In this document: piece after piece, positions 54,511 to 64,000 of the stretch
How positions within the stretch are numbered: the first letter of the stretch is position 1
Layout of the letters: every line of letters starts with the position of its first letter
DNA from: CAWAHD01 sp963781785
GTDB taxonomy: Bacteria > Planctomycetota > Planctomycetia > Isosphaerales > Isosphaeraceae
Direction of reading: 5' to 3'
Length of the DNA: 64,000 bases
NCBI GenBank assembly: GCA_963781785.1
Contig: CAWAHD010000005.1
Span: 3,534,001 to 3,598,000 of the forward strand
Notes under the pieces: generated by a model
Told to the model about the DNA's origin: nothing
Seen by the model: only the letters and a program-made list of their open reading frames with translations
The model's database searches: none
Position numbers and translations under genes: made by a program

Positions 54511-57500
54511 ATGTCTGACAACGGCGATTCCATCGGGGAGAGCGGGCTCGACCGCATCGTGGCGGCCTGTGACCGCTACGAGACGGAGTGGCGAGCGGGC
54601 GGGGCGCCGTTGATCGAGGTGTTCCTCGACGAAGTGGTCGGCGCCGAGCGCGACGACCTCCTGCGGGAATTGCTGGTGATCGACATCCAGCTTCGCCTGG
54701 AGCGCGGTGAGCATCCGATTCGTGAAGATTATCTCGATCGCTTCCCTGACCGGGCGGAGGTGATCGAACAGGCGATACGCAACGATCGGACCGGCTGGAC
54801 GACGGTTCGCGCGGTCCCGGGGCACGGCGAAGCGACCGAAGAAGGCCGCTTCTCGACCGACGAAGCGGTGGAGGCCCGGCGCTTCCCGAGCGGCTGGGCC
54901 GATACATCCCGACGGCAGTCCTGGGCGCTGGCGGCTTTGCGACGGTCTACCTGGCGCGCGACGAGGAGCTCAACCGCCAGGTTGCCATCAAGGTGCCGCA
55001 CCTGGAGGTCGTTGCCTCGCGCGGACGGCTGGAATCGTTGCTCAGGGAGGCCCGGCTGGCAGCCGGGCTGCGACATCCGGGGATCGTCCGGGTGCTCGAC
55101 ATCAGCCCACCGGGCGACGACGCCCTATTCGTCGTGCTCGAATACGTGAGCGGGCGGACCCTTGCCGAGGTTTTCCAGGCCGAGAAGCTCCCTCCCCGAC
55201 GACTGGCCGAGATTCTGGTGTCTGTGTGCGAGGCCGTCCACTACGCGCATCAGGCGGGTCTGGTGCACCGGGATTTAAAACCGTCGAATATCTTGATCGA
55301 CGGCAACGGCCAGCCGTTCGTGACGGACTTTGGCCTGGCCATTCACGAGGATCTGCAGCCCCTCTGGGCTCGAGAGATCGCCGGCACGCCCCGGTTCATG
55401 GCGCCGGAGCAAGTCCGTGGCGAGACGCATCGCCTCGATGGCCGCACCGACGTGTGGGCGCTCGGGGTGATCCTCTACCTCGGGCTGTGCGGGCGAATGC
55501 CGTTCCAGAGCCGCAACCGGGATAGCCTGTTCGATGAGATCCTCAATCGCGACCCCCGGCCGGTGCGCCAGGTCAACGACGAGGTTCCCCGCGAGCTCGA
55601 TCGGATTTGCTTGAAGTGCATGGCCAAGCGGATGGGGGATCGCTACGCGACGGTCTCGGACCTGGCAGACGACCTCCAGCTCTGGCTGGCCCAGGCGGCG
55701 ACGACGGCGACGATTCCGCCCCAGGCGCTGCCGGCCGCGGTGGTGCAGGGTGAGCCGGCAGCGCGTGTGGTTCCCAAGGGTCTGCGCGCTTTCGAGTTCG
55801 AGGATGCCGACTTTTTTCTGTCGCTCTTGCCGGGACCGCGCGACCGCGACGGTCTGCCGGAATCGATCCGCTCGTGGAAGGCCCGGATCGAAACGTGGGA
55901 CGCCGAGCGCTCCTTGCCGGTGGGGCTGCTTTATGGTGCGTCGGGGTGCGGCAAATCGTCGCTGGTGAAAGCGGGCCTTCTGCCGCGGCTGGCGGGGCAC
56001 GTCAAGTCCATCTATGTCGAAGCATCGTCGGACGGCATCGAGGCCCGCCTGCTGGCCGCGCTCAGGCGGCGGTTCCCGTATATTCCGGCAAATCGCGGCC
56101 TGGCCGAGACAGCAGCCCTCCTGCGCGAAGGAGCGCCGGAGCTGAAGGACGCCAAGGTGCTGATCGTGCTGGATCAGTTCGAGCAGTGGCTGCACGACCA
56201 TCTTGACGATCCCAACTCCGAGCTGGTGCAAGCCATTCGCCAGTGCGATGGCCGCCGGCTGCAGGCGCTTCTCCTGGTCCGGGACGACTTCTGGATGGGG
56301 ATCACGCGGTTCCTCCGCGCCGTAGAGGTGCCGCTCGTGGAGGGAGTCAACTCGGCCGCCGTCGAGCTGTTCGACGCCGACCACGCACGGCGGGTGCTGA
56401 TCGAGCTGGGGCGAGCGCATGGCAGGCTGGGGGATCGGCCGCCGACCTTCGGCTCGGAGGCGGGCCAGTTCCTGGATCGAGCGGTGGCCGAGCTGGCCGG
56501 GCCGGGCGGCTGGATCGTGCCGGTGCGATTGAGTCTGTTTGCCGAGATGGTGAAGCACCGGCCCTGGACTCCCGCCACGCTCAAGGACCTGGGCGGGATC
56601 GAGGGGATCGGTGTCACGTTCCTGGAGGAGACCTTCGCCGCCCCGTCTGCGCCGCCGGCCCACCGGGTGCACAGACGCGCGGCCCTTGCCGTGCTCGAGG
56701 CCTTGCTGCCGGGGCCCTCGTCGGACCTGAAGGGAAAGCTCCAAGGCAGCCGGATGCTTCAAGACGCCGCCGGCTACACGGGCAAGGACCCGGAATTCGC
56801 CGACCTGATGAATATCCTCGACCACGAGCTGCGAATGGTGACGCCGGTGGACCTGGAAGGCCTTTTCGCCGATGGAAAAGAGCCGGCGCTTGCCGGCCGC
56901 GAGCCCCACTACCAGCTCACGCACGACTACCTCGTGCCCCCGTTGCGCCAGTGGTTGACCCGCAAAGAGCGCGAAACCATCCCGGGGCGCGCCCGGCTCT
57001 GCCTGGTGGAGCGGACGGCCCTCTGGACCAACAATCGCGAGTCGAAGCAGCTCCCGAGCTGGCGGGAATGGCTGAGCATCGTCCTGGTGACGCGGCGGAC
57101 ATCGTGGACGGCCCCGCAGCGCCTTTTGATGCGTGCGGCCACCCGGCATCACCTCATCCGCTCGGCAATGATTCTGGGCGCGGGCGTGGTCATCGCCGCC
57201 GGCGCGCTCCTGACCAACCGACGAGTGCATGAACACTTCGTCGATCAGGAGATCCAGAAGCTTTCCAGCAGCGACTGGCGCTATCTGCCGGGGCTCCTCG
57301 ATCGCATGGCGCCCGACGTGAAGATCTGGCGAGCCAAGGTCGAACGCATCGCCCGCGATGAGAAGGCGAATCTGGACGAGCGCACCCGAGCGGCACTCGC
57401 CCTGGCGCGGCACGGTCCGGAGCACGTCGATTTTCTGTCCCAGCGTCTGCTCGATGCCGATATTCCGGAGCGGTCGGTCCTCCGCGAGGAGCTAGGCCGG

Positions 57501-59156
57501 TTCAGCCAGCAACTCGTGCCGAAGCTGTGGCAGGTGGTCGACGACAAAACCAAGGCCGCACAAGAGCGTCTGACTGCCGCGTCGGCCCTGGCGTCCTCCG
57601 ACCCCGACTCGGATCGTTGGAAGCGGGTCGCCGACCCTTTGGTCCGTGAATTGATCAACCAGGATCCCTTGCTTGCCGGCGATTGGGTGGAGGCCCTTCG
57701 GCCCGTTCGGATGCGGTTGCGTCAGCCTCTCCTGGACCGGTTTTCCGACCGACCCGCCACCGAGCCCCAGGTCCTGGCGGCGAGCATCGTCAAGGGTTAC
57801 GCCGACAACGACCCCTTGTTTCTACCGGATGCGCTCCTGGCCCGGCTGGTCGAGGACGCAAGCGCCCAGCAATACGCGGTGCTGCTTCCGCTCCTGGGCG
57901 AGCGGCGTGCCGGGATGGTCGTTCGGATGAAGGAATGCCTTGATCTTCCAGTGCCGCTCACTGCCTTATCCGAGGATGACCGCAACAAGGACGAGCGGCA
58001 AATCGAGCGGCAGGCCAACGCAGCCGAGACGCTGCTGGTGCTCGATCGCGCCCCGGAGTTCTGGCCACGGCTCAAGCAGTCGGCCGACCCGCGGCTGCGG
58101 ACGCGGCTGATCGACCACTTGACGGAGCCGGTGCTCAGCCCGGAGGCCCTCCTGCAAGAGCTCGACCGACAAGGAGAAGGTTCGATCCGGCAAGCGATCG
58201 TGATCGGCCTGGGGAGCGGGTTCCGGGCCCTGACAGGAGAGGAGCGGGCACAATTGGCCGAGCGGCTGGTATCGCTCTTCAAAGAAGACCCTGACTCCGG
58301 CGTGCACGGGGCCGCCGAATGGGTCCTGATGAAATGGGGCTTCCGGAAGCAGGTCCTGGAAGCGAAGTCCCAGCTCGCCCTCACGCCCCGGGATGGCAAG
58401 AGTTGGTTCATCATACCCAAGCTCCTGCATACGATGATCGTGGTGCGTACGCCGGGAACGTTTGTGGTCGGCTCGCCGCTCGACGAACCGGGGCGCGACA
58501 TCAATGAGGGCCGGCACGAGGTGACGATCGATTATTCGTTCGCCGTCAGCGCGCACGAGGTGACCTTTTCCCAGTTCCAAGACTCTCGTGGCGATGCGGT
58601 CCTCGACAGCACGCTCGCCCCCAGCGAAGAATGCCCCAAGATGTCGGTCTCCTGGAGCGCCGCCGCTCTTTACTGTAACTGGCTCACGGGAAAGCTGGGG
58701 TTGGGCGACAGCCAGCGGTGCTACCAGTCCTCGGAAGGCGACGGCGCGGGACCCCGGCTCGCGGATGACTTCCTCCGCCGCCACGGGGTTCGCTTGCCGA
58801 CCGTTCACGAATGGGAATATGTGGCGCGCTGCGGTGCGATCACCAGCCGGTTCTTCGGCAACGCCGAATCCGACCTCGATCAGTACGCCTGGTATGCTCT
58901 CAATTCGCGCGAGCACACCTGGCCGGTCGGCAGGCTCCGGCCCAATCCGCTGGGACTGTTTGATATTTATGGAAACGTAAGTGAGTGGTGCGAGTTCGCG
59001 CCCCCGGGAGGCAGCTCCGAAGTCGGTCAAGTGCGGGGCGGCGGGTATCGCTCCACGGTCAAGTTTCTGCGATCGGCCATGCCGGAAGTCACGGACCGCG
59101 AGAATCACTTCGCCTTCCTGGGGTTCCGAATTGCAATGACACTGCCCAAGCCGTAA
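54511..59156 (+). CDS. Ser/Thr kinase-STAND NTPase-FGE-like receptor, copy 2
   Basis: Tandem paralogue of the gene at 49779, beginning 66 bp after it. ATG 54511 to about 54860 reads in one frame (SGLDRIVAACDRYETEWRAG); a single indel near 54840-54865 shifts to the frame that runs without break to 59156 (ERLGRYIPTAVLGAGGFATV onward). Kinase motifs: QVAIKVP, HRDLKPSN, DFG. NTPase motifs: GASGCGKS and VLIVLDQFEQW. A membrane helix (SAMILGAGVVIAAGALLTNR) precedes the HEAT-like region and the FGE-like C-terminus (RLPTVHEWEYVARCGAITSR, IYGNVSEWCEF). Divergence is concentrated in the N-terminal linker and the outer parts of the FGE-like domain. Total about 1,548 residues. The tandem pair could form a heteromeric sensor. 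Confidence 0.88.
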
Positions 59157-59235
59157 AGTATCCGGGCAGCATGTACGTCGTGCGCAGTCATGTTAATTTC
59201 GGCGCTGGACCTGCATTTGACTGAGGGCGTGGATC

Positions 59236-59560
59236 GTGGACCTGACGCTGATATTCCAAGGTTTGACCGCTGCTGGCACGTTGATCGGAGGGCTGGCTCT
59301 GGTCTGGATCGCAATCGAGGTGACAGGGGCGCGCTCTGATCGTTCAAATCATCGAGCACCCAGAAAAAATCGGCAGCAGCCACGCGATCCACCCTCCGCA
59401 CTCGCGGGGCGGCTTCGGGATATTCGTCTATCGAAACAACCGGTGGGAGCTCGAGTCCGACTTGAGTGCCCCGGGTTACGAGCCGTCGCCGCCGACGATT
59501 CCGGGGTCGTTCGAGGGCCAGGTCGTCAAGAAGGAATCCTGGCCCAGAGCCGGGGCATGA
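59236..59560 (+). CDS. small single-pass membrane protein, frameshifted
   Basis: GTG 59236 opens a hydrophobic helix (LIFQGLTAAGTLIGGLALVW, then IAIEVTG). At the CAGGGG run near 59330 the frame is lost. The alternative frame continues RALIVQIIEHPEKIGSSHAI, then RGGFGIFVYRNNRWELESDL, and ends VVKKESWPRAGA at 59560. Joined, the protein would be about 107 residues. No family is recognised. There is no strong ribosome-binding site. It follows the kinase gene closely and could be cotranscribed. Confidence 0.4.
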
Positions 59561-59629
59561 GTCGCCGGAGGGTCGTGGGGGCGGCGCCAAGCGAAAGCTC
59601 GGGAACAGGGCACCCTTTTCGGGTGAGCG

Positions 59630-61779
59630 ATGAGCCGCAACCCAGACCAGTGCCGTGCTCGCATACCGCTCAATGGCGACGGAGGTCCTCAGGAAGCCCG
59701 TTGCGCGGTGGTCGCGCGGATGATGAATGTGAGCGACGCGTCGCTCTGCGGCGTTTCGCGCGAGACCTGCCTGGCCTGCTGCCGGTGTGTCCAGCCCGGT
59801 GAGCGGCTCAATCCCGTCGTCGCGTCGCTGGTGTACAGTGCGACCGGCGCGATCCTGCGAGCAGGCGGGGTGCCGGGCTGCAATCGCGAGCAGGCGCTGC
59901 GCGCTCCGGGAGCGAATCGTCGCGCACCTCGGCGTCGTGGCCCCGGGTCTTCCCGACCGCATCTTTCCGCCCGATGCCGTGCCGCATGACGAGGCGCAAA
60001 GACGCCCGGACTTCGGGCGCCCTACCGGAGCGCCCTGCCGGCGGTCTGGTCGTCGGGCTCTTGACCGCCCCACGGGAGGAGCCACGATTGGGTTCGACGC
60101 TGCGCAGCCTGCACGCTGCGGGCTTCCACCAGCTTTTCCTGTTCGCCGAGCCGGGCTCGCCGATCCCTCCGGAGGCGCGTGGCCACGAAGTCGAGATCCA
60201 CGACCGCTGCCTGGGGAACTTCACGAGCTTCTATAACGCGCTGGCCTCGCTTTACCGGCGAGCCCCCGGCGCCCTTGGCGTTCTGCTGTTCCAGGACGAC
60301 ATCGAGGTCGCAGCCGGGCTGAAAGCCTGGTGTGACGCAGAGCTGTTCCGGCCTGGGCACGGGCTGGTCTCTCTGTTCACGCCGCGGGTGCACGTCGATC
60401 TACGCCCGGGCTGGCGCGTCTTGTCCCCTGGCTATTTTCGGATCTGGGGCGGGCAGGCGCTGGCGTTCCGCCGGGACGTGCTCGAGCAATTCCTGACCGA
60501 TCCCCAGGTTCTGCGCGAGATCCAATCGGGCCAGGCCGGCGATGACGCGGTCGTCAGCGGATGGGCAACGCGACGGTCGCTGGGGATCGCCTTCCACACA
60601 CCCTCGCTCGTCCAGCATGTCGGCCGCGTGTCGGCGCTCTGGGGTCGAAAGGGCCCCGATGTGCGCGTGATCGCCCACGCCGTCAAGAGCGTCGAGGACA
60701 TCGCCGGCTGGCGGCCGCCACAGCGCCCTACCGGGAAGGTCGGTCTGGTCGGGACCGGAGCCGCGACCGGGCTGGGCTACCAGAACGAAGAATTCGCGCG
60801 CTGTTTCGAGATCGACCGCTGGCTGATCCCGGTGCTTCCGGACGACCCTCCCCGCGCGGATCTGCGCGTGAAATGCCGGGTTCACCGGGTGGCCGGCAAC
60901 GCCGGGATCGCCACGATCCGCAAGTGGATGGCCGGGCTCGACTGGATCGTGTTCATCGAGCGGCCGTTTCTGAAGCACGTCGCCACCACGGCTCGCTCGC
61001 TGGGCGTCGCCATTGCCGTCGTTGCCAACTGGGAATGGCTCAACCCCCAGGCCGATTGGCTGCGAATCGCCGACGTGCTGATCGCCCCCACGAGATTTAC
61101 GTATCATTATCTCTGTGATTGGCGCAAACGGTTTGGGTTCGGGTGGGACGTGGTGCATGTCCCTTGGCCGGTCGACCTGGAGCGGTTTCCGTTCCGGAAC
61201 CGGCGGAGGTGCGAGCGATTCCTGTTCGTGAATGGCTGGGGAGGCCCGCGCACGACGCGCCTCGACGGGTCAAGGACTCCCGATCGGCGCAAGGGGATCG
61301 ACCTGATGGTCGAGGCGATGCGGGCGGCCCCGCGGGTCAAGTTCGTGCTTTGTTCCCAGCAGGCCGACCTTCCGCCACTGCCGCCCAACGTCGAGCTGGT
61401 CTCGTCGCCGGAGGACCGCCTCAAGCTTTACGATCACGGCGATGTCTGCGTTCAGCCCAGTCATCTTGAGGGTTTGGGCCTGCAATTGCTGGAATGCCAG
61501 GCCGCGGGGATGCCCTTGATCACCACAGATGCACCCCCCATGAATGAGCACAATCCGTGGGTGCCCATCCCCGTCACCGGAGCCGAGACGGTCCTGTACG
61601 GCCCGCAACAGCCGGTTCCGTGGCAACAGATGGACGCCCGGCGCCTGGCCAGCCTGCTCGAAGACGTCGTGGGAGCCGACGTCACCGAGGCGAGCAACCG
61701 CGCCCGGGCGTTCATCGAAAGCGAGCACAACTGGGCCACACGGGCCGCCCAGCTTCGTGAGATCTTCGTCATCCCTTGA
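59630..61779 (+). CDS. two-domain glycosyltransferase with Cys-rich N-terminus (two frameshifts)
   Basis: The N-terminal 85 residues form a Cys-rich domain shared with the next gene (VSDASLCGVSRETCLACCRC and LNPVVASLVY). Indels near 59895 and near 60010 link it, via LRERIVAHLGVVAPGLPDRI, to the main frame starting LPERPAGGLVVGLLTAPREE. A GT-A-like domain follows (LLFQDDIEVAAG as the DxD region), then a GT-B/family-4 domain (GIDLMVEAMRAAPRVKFVLC; HLEGLGLQLLECQAAGMPLI with the E-x7-E signature). It is a cytoplasmic nucleotide-sugar transferase, probably for a surface or exopolysaccharide glycan; the substrate is unknown. The main frame alone, 59974-61779, is intact. Confidence 0.75.
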
Positions 61780-61822
61780 CGTCGGTTATGATCGCGCACG
61801 CGACCCAGGAGAAGGAGCCGAC

Positions 61823-62914
61823 ATGGTAGGTACTGCTCGCCGGGTCGAAGACTGTCCGCATCGCCTCCCGCATGGTTCGGGCGAAGCCGTGAGGGCGCGG
61901 TGCGGCCTCGTGGCGCAGATCACGGGAGTGCGCGATTTGAGCCTGTGTGACGTTCGCCAAGACGCCTGCCTGGCCTGCTGCCAGAGTTTTCCGCCGACGG
62001 CCGATGAGCTCAACCCGGTCGTCGCGTCGTTGCTTTATGGGCTCTGCTCGCGGATCGACAGCCAGGGGGGTGTCGAGGGGTGCGAACCCGGCAAGGCCGA
62101 AACGCTGAGCCGCGTTGCGCTCCATTCGATCTGTTCGGAGGAAGAAAGCCTGGAACCGCCCGCGGCTGCAAGGATCCATTCACCCGAAGGGGCGCTCGAC
62201 CAGATGATCCCCCCCCTGCCCCGGCGGACCGGGAGCCCGGTCAAGCGGTGGGCTGTCGGCGTAACGACAGCGCCCAGGCTGGCACCGACTCTGGGCGAAT
62301 GCCTGGTCAGCCTGGCGAGCGCCGGATGGGATCACCCCCGGCTGTTCGTCGATGGTGCCGTGCTCGTACCGCCGGCCTTCGCCGGCCTGGCGCGAACGGA
62401 CCGAAATCCCCAGCTCGGCGCCTGGCCGAGCTATTACCTGGCTCTCGGCGAGCTCCTCATGCGGGAGCCGCATGCCGATGCCTACCTGATCGCGCAGGAC
62501 GATGCGCTGTTCGCCGCCGACCTTGACATCCGAGCGTACCTCGAGCGAGTTCTCTGGCCGGGTAAGACGCCGTGGATCGTCTCGCTGTTCTGTCCTCGCC
62601 CTTACACTCAGGAACGGCCAGGCTGGTACCCGTTCCCGGGCGTCTGGGTCTGGGGGGCTCAGGCGTTCGTGTTCTCGCGCGAGGCAGCTCAGGGTTTCCT
62701 CGCCGATCTCGAGGTGGTGCGGCACCGGTGGGCACGCCATCGGAACCCCGTGGCGGACATCGACTGGCGGGTCGGCCTTTGGGCAAGGGCGCGCAGGCGA
62801 CCGATCTATTACCCCACGCCCAGCCTGGTGCAGCATATCGGCGAGGTCAGCTCGTTGTGGAAGGGAGTGCGCGTCCGTGGATGTCGTCGGGCGTCGTGGT
62901 TTGCCGGCAAGTGA
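61823..62914 (+). CDS. glycosyltransferase (GT-A-like) with Cys-rich N-terminus
   Basis: 363 residues from ATG 61823, with GGAGAAGGAG upstream. The N-terminal Cys-rich domain (CGLVAQITGVRDLSLCDVRQ, then CLACCQSFPPTADELNPVVA) is shared with the preceding gene and resembles a zinc ribbon. A GT-A-like domain follows (AYLIAQDDALFAADLDIRAY, WIVSLFCPRPYTQERPGWYP, then FVFSREAAQGFLADLEVVR) with a plausible DD metal site. It lacks the second, GT-B domain of its neighbour. The pair is probably cotranscribed and may act successively on the same glycan. Confidence 0.75.
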   Translation: MVGTARRVEDCPHRLPHGSGEAVRARCGLVAQITGVRDLSLCDVRQDACLACCQSFPPTADELNPVVASLLYGLCSRIDSQGGVEGCEPGKAETLSRVALHSICSEEESLEPPAAARIHSPEGALDQMIPPLPRRTGSPVKRWAVGVTTAPRLAPTLGECLVSLASAGWDHPRLFVDGAVLVPPAFAGLARTDRNPQLGAWPSYYLALGELLMREPHADAYLIAQDDALFAADLDIRAYLERVLWPGKTPWIVSLFCPRPYTQERPGWYPFPGVWVWGAQAFVFSREAAQGFLADLEVVRHRWARHRNPVADIDWRVGLWARARRRPIYYPTPSLVQHIGEVSSLWKGVRVRGCRRASWFAGK

Positions 62915-62956
62915 AGAACGCCCAGCGTTTCGATACGCCCTGATCTGGAATCGATA

Positions 62957-63769
62957 TCAGCGCCATGGAGAGCCGCCCTGGGCGGGATCTGGCATTCTGA
63001 CCCCGCGCGGAGCAAGCTGCCAGAGACCGTTGCCGCGATCCACCCATTGGTAGCCGGGCGGAGCCGCCCCGGCGGCCGCGACGTCGGGACGGTATCCTCG
63101 GAGCCGTTCCTCGTAAAGAACCTGTGCCTCTTCGGCCCCGGCAACGGTGTAGATGAATGCTGCGAGCACCAGATGAAGCGGGTTGTGGGTCCAGATCACG
63201 GTCAATCCAAACACGATGGCAAGGATTCGGCCCATCGTGGCGGCAACGCGTGTCGCCTGGGCGCGGCCGACCCAGATGCTCAAGAGGGCTCTCAACACCC
63301 GGCCGCCATCCATGGGAAAAGCCGGGATCAGGTTGAACAGCCCGAGCACCAGGTTGATCGCCAGGAGCTGGGCCAGGAACGTGCTCCCGGAGGCGAAGTC
63401 CAGCGGCACCAGTCCGACGACGGAGAGAAAGATCAGCGTAGCCGCGATCGCGAAATTGACGGCGGGCCCGGCCAGTGCGATCAGCAACTCAGCCCCCGGA
63501 GCGCGCGGCATCCGGTGCAACCTGGCCACTCCGCCGATGGGATAAAGCGTGATATCCGCCGTCTCGATCCCGAATCGACGGGCCATCAGTGCGTGCCCTA
63601 ATTCGTGCAGGAGCACACAGCCGAATACGGACCCGACGAAGAGAACGCTCTGGACGGCCCGCGCTGCACCGCCAAAGTATTCCCCCATGAAAAAGAAGAC
63701 GAGCAGGAAAGTCGCATGGATGTAGATATTGATTCCGGCAATCCGGCCGATTTTCCACGAGAGACGCAT
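62957..63769 (-). CDS. site-2 protease family protein (M50)
   Basis: 270 residues. ATG 63769 starts MRLSWKIGRIAGINIYIHAT, the standard N-terminus of the family; the frame is open 52 codons further upstream but without family character. HELGH at residues 55-59 and NLIPAFPMDGGRVLRAL (second metal-ligand motif) are complete, within about six membrane helices. There is no CBS or PDZ domain, so it is a compact M50. The C-terminal soluble tail (PGYQWVDRGNGLWQLAPRGV) may regulate access. Such proteases release membrane-bound regulators; the substrate is unknown. The upstream 230 bp (to 64000) hold no recognised gene. Confidence 0.9.
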   Translation of the reverse strand: MRLSWKIGRIAGINIYIHATFLLVFFFMGEYFGGAARAVQSVLFVGSVFGCVLLHELGHALMARRFGIETADITLYPIGGVARLHRMPRAPGAELLIALAGPAVNFAIAATLIFLSVVGLVPLDFASGSTFLAQLLAINLVLGLFNLIPAFPMDGGRVLRALLSIWVGRAQATRVAATMGRILAIVFGLTVIWTHNPLHLVLAAFIYTVAGAEEAQVLYEERLRGYRPDVAAAGAAPPGYQWVDRGNGLWQLAPRGVRMPDPAQGGSPWR

Positions 63770-64000
63770 TCGAGCCTGGTTCCTTTCTCCGAGGGCGCAG
63801 CCCCCCGATTTCATCCTCTTATTGTACTTCGTTTGGCGAAAGAGGAAAGTTCGAACCCGGGGCGGGCGTCGCTTGCCAGCCGGCCCAGGGATGGAGAGCA
63901 GGCGCCAGGTCATGCGCCCCCGCACGCGGCCTCCGGCCGTCGTCTCCCCCGAGGGGCGAGGTCAGGAAGCGGAGCTTGTCACCGCTCCAGCACGGCCGGC

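Noticed and set aside
55275..57425. 716-codon open frame on the minus strand
   Set aside because: Antisense to the intact kinase-STAND gene, whose catalytic motifs identify the true strand.

Overview
The window is GC-rich chromosomal DNA that looks like a planctomycete, most likely of the Isosphaeraceae/Gemmatales type. This rests on gene content: a MoxR-DUF58-BatA-vWA cluster with large secreted partners, giant eukaryotic-like Ser/Thr kinases fused to other modules, carboxypeptidase-regulatory-like secreted proteins, proteins with a KSTGPRT N-terminus, DUF4058, and dispersed hairpin repeats. The genus is inference. No rRNA, tRNA or CRISPR array was recognised. Many otherwise well-conserved genes carry single-base frameshifts, often in G/C runs, so either the assembly has indel errors or many genes are decaying. 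Coordinates of frameshifted genes are given for the whole gene with the break positions noted.

Layout. 1-2.2 kb (+): the end of a sugar-phosphate isomerase/epimerase and a two-domain ABC permease of the ferric-iron type. 2.3-19.1 kb (-): one long, tightly packed unit, transcribed from 19.1 kb down: MoxR AAA ATPase, DUF58, BatA/vWA, vWA/GATase-like protein, a DUF4175-like membrane protein, three related secreted helical proteins, a squalene-cyclase-fold protein and a very large secreted protein ending in a TlpA-type thioredoxin. Several genes overlap by 4 bp. 19.3-21.1 kb (-): a KSTGPRT-family protein and a repeat-rich acidic protein. 21.4-27.9 kb (+): two large secreted proteins with several frameshifts.

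28-42 kb is accessory in character: a beta-lactamase-fold hydrolase, a kinase remnant, DUF4058, a duplicated 80-aa protein inside a 360-bp segmental duplication, an AHL-lactonase-like metallo-hydrolase fused to a DUF899 relic, a sialidase-like beta-propeller protein, two overlapping SPFH proteins, a toxin-antitoxin-like islet with a broken PIN gene, and arrays of 81-bp and 74-bp repeats. Next to these arrays, at 41.4-42.2 kb, lies a redoxin gene with an in-frame UGA exactly where the first active-site Cys is expected, followed by a 6-bp stem with a GGUCC loop. It is a candidate selenoprotein and the most interesting item here.

42.7-45.4 kb (-): hemE and hemG, the haem pathway steps on either side of coproporphyrinogen oxidase. 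45.8-49.2 kb: a conserved protein of unknown function, a MNT-type nucleotidyltransferase, an HNH endonuclease and relics. 49.8-59.2 kb (+): two tandem paralogous giants, each combining a Ser/Thr kinase, a STAND-type NTPase, a membrane segment, a helical repeat region and a formylglycine-generating-enzyme-like domain. 59.2-62.9 kb (+): two glycosyltransferases sharing a Cys-rich N-terminal domain. 63 kb (-): a site-2 protease (M50).
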